A DNA stretch of 64,000 nt from NCBI GenBank assembly GCA_043228905.1, contig JBHGNT010000011.1, forward strand, positions 22,072,001 through 22,136,000, in the 5' to 3' direction. A program made the translations under genes and the position numbers. This DNA is from Azolla caroliniana (lineage: Eukaryota > Polypodiophyta). This document shows, piece by piece, positions 54,771 through 64,000 of the stretch (its first letter is position 1; each line of letters begins with the position of its first letter). The notes under the pieces are model-generated. The model saw nothing but the letters and a program-made list of their open reading frames with translations, was not told where the DNA came from and searched no databases.

Positions 54771-57488
54771 CAAATAGGAAGTTATATCTATAAGTAGGAG
54801 ACATGTTGATAAAGTATAAGTATGCATCTTGATAGAGAGATAGCATTATGAAGTCAAGACATATCAACTTCATCCCAAACATACACAATCATCCAACCAA
54901 AGTTAATTGTTTAGTTTTTCACAACCTCTAATTTACACACGTGTTCATAGTCACATGTTGACAAGATACTCTACTCTCATAGTATATTGTGGTGAAAGAG
55001 ACACATCCACGTGCATTAAAAGGAAAGAAATGTAAGGATCCTCAAGATAAGACTCAAGAGATTTTAGAGCTAGAACATGGTTATTGTAGCGTATAGAACA
55101 AGGTTTTCCTAACATACATACTTGGATGGAAAGAAAATAAGGACAGAAAAGAAGCACGTGAAAGCAAACAAGCAAATACATATAAATTCACCTAATCAAT
55201 TGGGGCCCTATGGTTACAACACGAAACTAAAAGGAGGTTGTAAGGGGCAACTCATAAAGGTTTTAAAAGAGTACAAGACATGTAGGTCTGGCGTTAACAA
55301 AATTAATGTGTTCTCGTAACTCAAATTCAAAACTCGTCATGTAACAATATGCATCCAATAAGTGTGTCAACTTCAACATATTCTGTAAATAAAGGCATGT
55401 TGACCACAATTTTTACAACAATGATATACTATTACAATAAAATATATAATGTGATGAAAACAATTAGCTCATTTTTATTAATTGGTTGAAAAACAGTAAA
55501 GTAAACATGTTATGTGTGCCAAATTTTCCATTCAAATGTCTGAAGTAGATGTCATCAAAGTATTAAAAACTCTAAATGGAAGTCCATTTATATGATAATA
55601 GAACTTCAACTATCTTGAGGTAAAAAACTCCCTATGACCGTGTACAATAGAGAGAGGGGGGGGGGGGGGGGGGGAGGGGGGGTTATGCATGGGTTATGCA
55701 TGATACATACTTCTATGGTGCTAGGTATAAATTGCCAAAATGGAAATATGCATCTATCTTTGTGCAATTGTCTCATAGTGTGACCAAACTTATGCAAGGA
55801 GTATACATAAAGTAACATGTGATGGAATGGCGGAAGGTAAAAATATGTGTTGAAGTTGTTAAGATATTGGAAAGTGTCCATGTATCATGTAATATAAACC
55901 ATTGTTGGGGGAAAAAAAAAATTTAAATAGCCCTTGGGGTGCTTACTTAGGACAAATACAAGTCATGTTAACTAGTTAGACAAATTGAGTTAGGACCTTT
56001 GAGAGGTGGTGAAAATGCAACGAATGAATATATTGTATGTCACTCTAAAGCGTCCATACCATAAAATTGGTGTGAGAGAATATCTAAACATGGTTGTACA
56101 AACAATTGATTTTATTGGATAACAATTGAGATTTGATCATAGATAACACGATCTACGCTATAGCTTGTCATGTAGATATTCAAAATTCATGACACGATTG
56201 AATGTGGGCCCAAACTACTTCTACCTTGTATTATGTATACATGTTTATTCGTTTGTCCAATAGCAAGCTTCAATTGCCTTTTGGACAACTGAATGCATTG
56301 AGCATATCCACCTCCTCATGTTTTACTGTGCCACACTATTCTATGATTGGTGCATTGCAACTTTTCAAACATAGGTACACCAATCTTATAGTTTAGATTT
56401 CATATATATTTCACAAAGTGTTTGCCTTGGCCAAGTCAATATCGCACTCAATTGCAAAAGAACATGTTTTGCAACATCCAAAATGTCTCTTAAATGCTGT
56501 CATAGATACACTAAACTATCAAACTCTTTATGAGACATATTTCCTTACAGATAGCCTTTTAAATATAGTTGGTAGAGTCTGTCACAATCAATTGCAAGAG
56601 ACTTATCCCCGATTCACATGAGGTGGAATGGGATTTGCTATGTTGCATGATCAAATTGAATGAGTCATACATATATCACTTTTCCATCTTCCTAACTACC
56701 ACATGTGAAAGTTTCAACCCATGCAATTGCATCTCATGTGAACAAATTTATATCAACCCCATCAATAACACCTCGATGTGAACAACATTATTTCTAGCCG
56801 ATAGTTTCAATCCTTTCTTTCCACCATCATAGTGAGCACACGTGAACACAATTATATATCATTTGTTAATTCATTATAGTTTCCACCCTTATGTGAACCC
56901 AACCTTATTTCATAAATAGTTCTACAACACATCTTAGTCATACCTAAATGAAATCGATGTAATAAGTTGTTGAATTTGGTAGAAGAAGTTAAAAAGTTCA
57001 TTTTTAAGACATACACTATATAGTTGTTCCAAATTAAACAACTAAACTTGATTCATGCATTGACATACCAATAATAGGCTATTTATTTTGCATATATACG
57101 ACATGCCACTAATTCTCTTTCTATGAAATAGACTATACCAATGTATTTGTGTTAAAAAAAATTCCATCCACAATTTGGGATGTGGATTTGGATCTTGTTT
57201 ACAAATATCGGATCTTCTCTTAATGTGGGACCAAACATAACAAAACGTTACTAGAGTTACATAAAGTGGACCCTTCACATTATGAACTAATATTAACATT
57301 CACATTTTATCATTGTCAAGCCTCCACAAGATTGTTATCTTCAAAAATTTTGTGGTGCATAATATGCATGCCTAAGGAACATGTGCTCCACAGTGTCTAG
57401 AAGTCGATTTATTTTTATTTTTTTCTAAACAGATATCCTTCCATTAGTTTTAAAAAGCATATCTGCTACAAAATACAACCCACTTATT
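54771..57488. other. Intergenic DNA
   Basis: AT-rich with no gene recognised. It includes the G tract at 55656-55682. Confidence 0.4.
55656..55682 (+). repeat. Poly-G tract
   Basis: Nineteen G, one A, seven G. It could form a quadruplex, or its length could be a sequencing artefact. Confidence 0.7.
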
Positions 57489-57499
57489 TTACAAAAATG

Positions 57500-58220
57500 A
57501 GAGATGAATTGGGAGATATATAGCCTCCACTATGTGACATTCAGCATACATGCTTGACATCAGTGCATATCCTACTATTGTATCAAGATCCAATTTCATA
57601 GCTTCATTCGAGCACAATTTCCCCCTATCTATATTGCCAAAGCATGTACATGCTATCAATAAGGTCAACCAACTACACACATTTGTTGCTCAAATGTTTC
57701 AAAGCTGAAAAACCTTCACTATTCCGCACATACCGAGAAATCATTGCGTTGTAAGACACCACATCTCGATTATGCTGCAAGACAGTGAATGTTTCTTCCA
57801 GGTTTCCACATCTAAAATACTTGCACATATCATACTTCATGGTTGTGCAAAGCTGAAAAACCTTTATTATTCCACACATACCCAGAAATCATTACGTTGT
57901 AAGACACCTCATCTCGATTATGTTGCTTAGAAAAGAGTGTGAATGCTTCTTCCAGGTCAAAAATAAGTGACCATATATTGGCAAGATGCTTTCGCGTTGC
58001 AATGATCCCACATGATTCAATGCTTTTTCATCTTGTCCATATTAAATATTTCCTGTTATAATTGTGTTCCAGCAAGACACATCTCTAACTAGAAATCCAC
58101 AAAAAATCTCTTGTGCTTGAGTGAGTCCACCACAATTGGTATACATATCCACCAATGCATTGCTGACCATAAAATTATTCTCCCTCCAACATACATTTTT
58201 GACAGAGAAATGTAAGGTGT
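57500..58220 (-). pseudogene. Pentatricopeptide repeat (PPR) protein pseudogene
   Basis: Minus-strand translation gives PPR-type helices in shifting frames: FMVSNALVDMYTNCGGLTQA and RDVSCWNTIITG near 58180-58040, then GNLEETFTVLQHNRDVVSYN and AMISRYVRNSEG in the frame 57879-57673, and TCFGNIDRGKLCSNEAMKL near 57660-57590. These are the 35-residue PLS-type units of plant organelle RNA-processing proteins. Stops, frameshifts and a ~100-bp internal duplication (57700-57790 versus 57850-57930) show decay. No start, target peptide or E/DYW tail is preserved. Confidence 0.75.
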
Positions 58221-59565
58221 CGCATCTTCATTGCCGACCACAGTGTCTAGAAATCAATTACATGAAAGTTCGTATATTTTGTTGAAAGTTGTTATGGTGT
58301 CAACCTTATTTATGCTCAATATTCATTTAGGGTACTATGACTCCCTATTTCAAAACAAATGGTCAGGTTTAACTACGACTTTATCTTCAAACAAAAGTTC
58401 GGACAATCCAGTATATTATCCTCGAACACCTTGCACAACATGTATTATAGCCAAGCTTGATGATAATCATTGTTTAGTTTTGATAATGTACTAATGATGC
58501 AGGTTTTTCCAAGATATGATACATCAACTACTTATAATTTACTCTAGCTATGTTGTTTAGATATATATTGATATTTGAGAATTGAAAAGTGTGTGTCAAA
58601 TATGTACTCGAGTTTAAAAGTTCAATGGTTTATGAACAAACACTTATTAAACACAACCTAAGATACCTTGCAATGTCGCATAGAACAACCACAATTATCT
58701 TAGGCAAACATCATAGTTAGTCAAGCTTTGAGCATCAATGAGAGCAAAACTCAATGAAGACTATGTGGTCATAATGGTGCCTTCAATCCTTGAAGTGTAA
58801 TGGGAATACCTTGAGACTACAATACCAAGGCATTAACATGATCCATGTTGTGCTACGAATACCTAGCACAACACAACCCTACTAAGGATGGGCACCATAT
58901 ACCTATCATGATCTCTAATCATTTTGTTTGCAAAACTTCACAAGAACCTTGGTAAATTGAAATGAATATTGAAGCCATTAGAGCTCCATGATTAACAATC
59001 TCGAGTTGGTGATGTAGATGTGCACTAACCTTGGTCATTATTACTTATTCAAGGCATACATAACACTAAACCTCATACATGCTACTAGTGCACAAGACAA
59101 CAATATTGATTACTTATGCATTGACAATGTGCTCGACCTTAATCGCCGGAAAATGTTGAAGCCTTATGTCGGTGGCGTGAACATTATAAATAAATACCCA
59201 TCTACATGCACAATCCTAGTTATTGTGTGTTCTGTGAATTGCTTACTGGGTTATGTGACCCAATGGTTGCTAATTGAAGTTGTGATTTATAGGAATATGT
59301 ATATCTCAACATGTTACATACGTGTCATAAAGCTTTTTGACGACGTCGTATGTGGACAACAAATATACTAACCCAAATGGACATATAACTTGGCAAAGGC
59401 ACTTCAAAAATTATTATCTTCTAGGAATCCATGTGTTTCAAATTGGAGGTCTTACATTGTTGTAGTTGTCGTTACTATGAACATCTTTTGCTAGAGCCTT
59501 GAGCACTTGGGACACTTCCATGTATTGTGGACTTGGTTTGGCATGAATTTTTGTATATTGAATGT
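58221..59565. other. Intergenic DNA
   Basis: No gene recognised; frames at 58231-58494 and 59018-59371 have no known domain. Confidence 0.4.
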
Positions 59566-59570
59566 TTTGG

Positions 59571-60086
59571 TGTTACCCGGTGGACAAGTGTGAAACCGAC
59601 CAAAGGGAGCTAACAACCGAATAAGGGAAGCCGAACATCAAGTAAGGAGCCGGTGGAAAGCGCCGAGCAGAAGGAAGCTATATATAGCGGGGAGTAACGA
59701 ACACAGAGGAGCACGGAAGGATCTAAGAGATTACGTATAGGGATAGGCTGATAGAGAGTGAGTGAGTGTTCACCAATTATACTTGTATCTGGATTCTGTA
59801 TGTATCTGTATGCTTACATTAAATCAAATATACATATATGCTTTGTGGGTAACTTCAATGTCTGTCTTATCTCTATACACATATATCTATATAACATTCG
59901 GTCTGTTGAAAGACGAATATAGGAATCGGTTGTAGCCGATTCCTCAGTGTGTCAGTCTTATTCTTTGTAAACGATCCGATCAACATTCGATAGTACATGG
60001 TGACCCTGAATCTCCTACGCACCACAATTCCTTGACCCGATTACTCCTCCTGAGTAATCGAAGGTGTTCACAAGGAAGGAGTAACA
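59571..60086. mobile_element. Solo LTR (516 bp)
   Basis: TGTTACCCGG...GGAGTAACA with 6-bp inverted ends (TGTTAC/GTAACA) is flanked by TTTGG on both sides (59566-59570 and 60087-60091), a perfect 5-bp duplication. CTATATATAG near 59668 is a TATA candidate. No internal region or second LTR, so LTR-LTR recombination is the likely origin. Confidence 0.88.
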
Positions 60087-60091
60087 TTTGG

Positions 60092-62725
60092 CTTCATCAC
60101 ATGGGCAAATATTGCAAGGTGGCATGTTATGTCAACCAAACGAAAATGAGTTTAGGAATGATTAACAATAGGCTTGTCATGCTCATTGCAAAAATTAAAG
60201 AGTAGGCTCTCTATGTTATCTACCAACAACACCATTCTTGTTCTTGTCCCGGAATAAATAGCATTGAGCTTGATCATGAATATCATCTCAAGTTCCAAGT
60301 TATGACTCAAGATCGGTAGTTCGTTTGTCATTGAGATGGATTTTCATCATTCATGTCTTAATCATAAAAAAAAAGGCTACAATTCATAATTTGAAGCAAT
60401 GACATAGAATAGTTTTAGAAAAATCAAGCACAAATATATAGAAGAAAATTTGTTAAATTCTGCAACACTTTTCAAATGTAGGAGTGGAAGCGAGGTATAT
60501 ATCAAGGAATATTGAGTGAGAAACATTTTTTGGAGGAAAGGATTGGGGCCGGTGGTCCCTTGATTTTCTTATAGTTGGATGTGCAATGGCAAAGGTTGGG
60601 GAGCAAAAAACAACCAATCATAGAACATGGCAATCTTGTTGGGGTGATTTAAAGGGGGTGTGGATGAACATTCAAATGAAGATGTGCACAAAAGCAACAA
60701 AAGTGAGAATAAATGAGGGATAATGATGATGAGAATTCACAACACATATGAGAGGCCTATATTTCAAAAGACCTAACAGAGATGCTTGGGGAAGGGGGCA
60801 CGAGCTTATCATCAATGCCCATCACCAAAGTAGCACAACACTACAGTCGGTAGTTTGGGTTTGTTGTTTTGTGGGAACAAGTGGGGAGGGCCATGTAAGC
60901 CAACACAATCAATCAACGCAAGTTTTAAGTTGATAATTATTACTCCTTGGGAAAGGCAGAAGACAAAAAAGTAGTTTGAAAGCGATTCACATAGAGAGAG
61001 AGAGACACACACACACACACTGAGTGTGTGTGTGTGTGTAGAAATTTAGGAAAATATCATAAATACCCCTTATAGATGGGTGTTTTCTACATAAACTTTG
61101 GTACTTTTCATAATATCAAGAAATATCAAGTGTTAGATCAAACTAACTACTCTAATTATGAATCTGCTTTATTATGTAGCCCAATCAATCTTCGTTAGTT
61201 TGACAGAACGTAGTCTTGATATTATGAAAGGTACTAGGGTAGGGGTATTATCTACATTAGCCCAACATGCGTTATTTGTGATAATGCCCTTGGAGCTTAG
61301 AAGGTCCTTGGTGTTTGATGATATAATACGTATATTTTGTCTCTAATTTTCTACGGTTATTTGCTCTTATTTTATGCAATTATAACAAGTTTTGCCCTCT
61401 CTTAATCAAGTGTATGTCTCAAATGGAGGCTCTCCAAGTATGTCGAAAGATTCAAGATAAGTACATAGTCAATGAAACTAGGCATCAAATGCCAGAAAAT
61501 AATAAGGGGCTTTTACCAAAGAGCAGCCATAGATTGCGTTGAGTGAGTTAGGAAACTCAAAAGCATTAGGATTGGATGGTCGAACCAGTAAATTCTTTGC
61601 GCAATTTTGGTGGTTAAAAACCTTTATGTTATTAAATACTATCGAATCTTAGTAGCCTTCAGATTTATGAAAATCTTGGTGAAAGGGGCATTTGACACTT
61701 TTTCCTTAGAAGGCTCAAAGTGCAACCTTAGTGGTTTGGCGCTTAGACCTTCACTCTAAGAAGACACGTCCCATATATGATTACAAATGTTAATGTGACC
61801 ATGGAATATGTAGAAAATATATGATACTTGTTTGATATTGTCTGATGGGATCACATTGTGCCTCCTATGGGATGAGATTTAAAGTCATATTTTGGTTTGA
61901 ACCGCTCTACATCCATTATTGGATGAAAAATGGCATATGGATTCACATGTGCTTTTTTCTCCTGCTTAGCATCTACAAACTATTCAAAAGCTTGTAGATT
62001 GAACCATGATTGGATACATTTCTAATGATGTGGCACATTCCAAAAGTAATCTATTATTGGAAACAAATATGTTAAGGGCCAGTGGAGAATTCAACATTGA
62101 GTTGAAGGAAGACTTGTTTCTCTCACGATGTGTACTTAGGATATTGGTTAGTGGGCGTCTATTACAATCGAGGAAAATTGCTCTAGCAATTTGATGGGGG
62201 TACATATGACTATATGAAACCAATATTGTACAATATTAATCTTGTCGCAAGTTACCCTCTTTTTTCCACAATTAAAACTGCCTATCAATCAATCCTAATA
62301 GTTCCTTGTTGACTCTTTGGACTTTTACCATGTGACGTTGAGCCAATGGTTAGATTTCTTGCATGGTCTTGATCAAGACTTGGGTTAGATTATCACTACT
62401 GACTATCACTAAGAAGCACAATTCTAGGCATGGTCCATATCGGTTATTTAAGCCTCTTAACGATAGGCATGGGGGTTGACGACGTTGATAGGTGTACTAA
62501 TGCCCTGAGCGAGCGTGTCGAAGGTTTCGAACGCGTGGGATAAACATTCTTTTCCTGTGGTTTTTTACCAAACCCATTCCCATGGCTTTCTCTGACAAGA
62601 TAGTGGTGGTAGGGCACTAGTGCACTAGTAGTAATGAGAGAGAGAGAGTGTGTGTGTGTGTGGGTGTGAACAAAAAGGAGAAGATTTGTTTGGGTTGGGA
62701 GAGTTTTGGCCCTACACTAGTGACA

Positions 62726-62769
<44 letters not shown>

Positions 62770-62936
62770 GTTTTCTGTTCTTTGTTTTTTTGGATGCTTT
62801 CTTACACTCCTACAATCTTAAGCTTAAAAAAGAAAATAAACAAAAGAGGCAGAAGAAGAAGGAGGAAAGACGCCCCCCTCCTCCCTTTCTCTCTCTTTAA
62901 ATAATTAATAACAATAAATCAAAGCAGACACAACTC
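60092..62936. other. Intergenic DNA with microsatellites
   Basis: No gene recognised. Contains an (AC)8/(TG)n hairpin at 61005-61039, a GA/TG run at 62637-62665 and (CT)n at 62730-62767. Confidence 0.45.
61005..61039 (+). repeat. AC/TG palindromic hairpin
   Basis: (AC)8, then TGA, then GTGTGTGTGTGTGTGT: a perfect 16-bp stem with a 3-nt loop, next to a GA tract. Confidence 0.85.
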
Positions 62937-64000
62937 TCAAGGCTATGAGTTCAAGTCCTGTACTTCCTGCATCTGCCTCTGCCTCTGCCTCTGCCTCTGC
63001 TGCTGCTACTCACACTAGCATTTTTAACTGACTTTCACTTAATAAGAGCTTAAACTTTAACTTCTTACTCGCTTTTATCTTCTGATCAGCATCATCATCA
63101 TCATCAAATCAATCAAATAGATACACACACATAATAAGGAGAAGAGCTTTCTTTCTTTCTTTAACTATCTAATCTACATACATATTTATATGTGTATTTG
63201 TGTGTGTGTGTGTCTCTCTCTCTGTCTCCGTTTCTGTGTATGAATTTGTTTTTTAAGTTCAGAAGAATTGGCAGAGCCACATATCAGTCAGGAAAGAACA
63301 AGAAAACAGAATTGAAGGAAGCACTCAGAGGTACTTAAAACTCAATATAGAATACACCACACACACATATATTATACATATAGATATATACGTACGTACA
63401 CACAGGTTGAGAGAGAGAGAAAGGGGGGGTACTCTCTATAACCCAATGGTAATTCATGAAACCAATCATAATCATGATAGCCTATAGATAGACTATTTAA
63501 CTCTCTATATGTATGTAAGAAGGGGCTATATATACTTCAACTGCTACCGTCTATCCATCAATCAATCAATCAATCAATCAATATTTTGTAATTGGTTTCT
63601 TTTTTGTGGCAAAACCCCATTTATTAGACACTCAAACTCTATATGTATATGCATACAAACAAACAGCAGCAGAAGGAGATGAGGAAGTTCACACCAGAGT
63701 CCAGACCTACCTAATAAAGCCTTGAAAATAGAGATGTGTGTGTGTGTGTGTGTGTGTGTAGCTTAATGAATAAGCTAAGTAAGGATAATAAGTGTGTAGT
63801 AGAGTAGTACTCTGTCCTTATTACTACTGCTGCCCACTTCACCTTCATCTGCTTAAACCTCCAGGGCCCAGCCCAGGCTGCTCCTCCTCCTCCTACTTAC
63901 ACAAAACCCACAAATACATATATGTACATATATATGTTATTTTGTCTTTTAAACACTTATTATTATAGTGGTCGTAGTACTAATGGCCTGGCTCTAATAA
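62937..64000. other. Low-complexity DNA, possibly leader or intron of a gene beyond the edge
   Basis: Many short repeats (TCTGCC, TCATCA, CTTT, GT, AATC) in the style of a long plant 5' leader or first intron. A 27-codon frame starts at 62945 (Ser/Ala-rich) and a 31-codon one at 63239 with a splice-donor-like AGGTACTT at its end. Neither can be assigned. Confidence 0.3.

Noticed and set aside
55656-55682. Poly-G tract as a functional G-quadruplex
   Set aside because: A single homopolymer in non-coding DNA with no promoter context; may be a length artefact.
57410-57450. Resemblance to the LINE 3' end (CCTTCCATTAGTTTTAAAA) before the PPR pseudogene
   Set aside because: Match is about 20 bp in AT-rich sequence with nothing LINE-like beside it.
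62945-63028. Short Ser/Ala frame as an upstream ORF
   Set aside because: It is TCTGCC microsatellite sequence, and the main ORF is not in the window.

Overview
This is plant nuclear DNA, most likely from a flowering plant: AT-rich intergenic sequence with a SAUR-like auxin gene, a decayed pentatricopeptide-repeat gene, a Copia element primed by initiator tRNA-Met, L1-type LINEs and hAT elements. Only one stretch (10785-11246) looks like a live host gene. Almost everything else that can be named is a transposable element, often nested. The species cannot be named from the sequence alone.

Layout. 1-1286: 5' end (gag, PBS, LTR) of a Copia element on the minus strand, running off the left edge. 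1287-9470: one LINE copy split by the Copia element, by a ~1.14 kb solo LTR (1989-3127) and by a complete Ty3/Gypsy chromovirus (3238-9018, minus strand, TSD GTTGG). 9471-22497: sparse DNA with the SAUR-like gene, a LINE endonuclease relic, a hAT-type MITE (17606-18164), a 1.5 kb LINE with target duplications (18770-20269) and a 4 x 87-bp tandem repeat. 22498-33334: an old, broken Ty3/Gypsy element carrying internal insertions and an extra 3' coding region. 33335-34152: LTR-like DNA. 38033-38349: a short LINE insertion with an inverted 5' part. 39646-41738: a hAT-like element with perfect 8-bp target duplications, itself hit by a LINE. 42111-46929: a second, very young Gypsy element with identical 243-bp LTRs. 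47401-47712: a 165-bp tandem duplication. 49390-54770: two LINE remnants. 57500-58220: PPR pseudogene. 59571-60086: solo LTR with a perfect 5-bp duplication. The rest shows microsatellites and no recognisable genes.

The most interesting system is the chromovirus at 3238-9018. Its LTRs look identical except for a (GA)23 versus (GA)13 tract, and both reading frames are intact. It combines features that I associate with the Tf1/Sushi type of fungi and vertebrates rather than with ordinary seed-plant chromoviruses: (i) separate gag and pol frames joined by a textbook -1 frameshift site, G TTA AAC, then 6 nt, then an 8-bp stem; (ii) no tRNA-complementary PBS, but a 12-nt stretch just after the 5' LTR that is perfectly complementary to the predicted first bases of the element's own transcript, as in Tf1 self-priming; (iii) a C-terminal chromodomain. 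Its promoter also carries a five-unit heat-shock element about 20 bp upstream of the TATA box, kept in a diverged LTR 20 kb away. Together these suggest a heat-responsive, self-primed, frameshifting chromovirus recently active in a plant.
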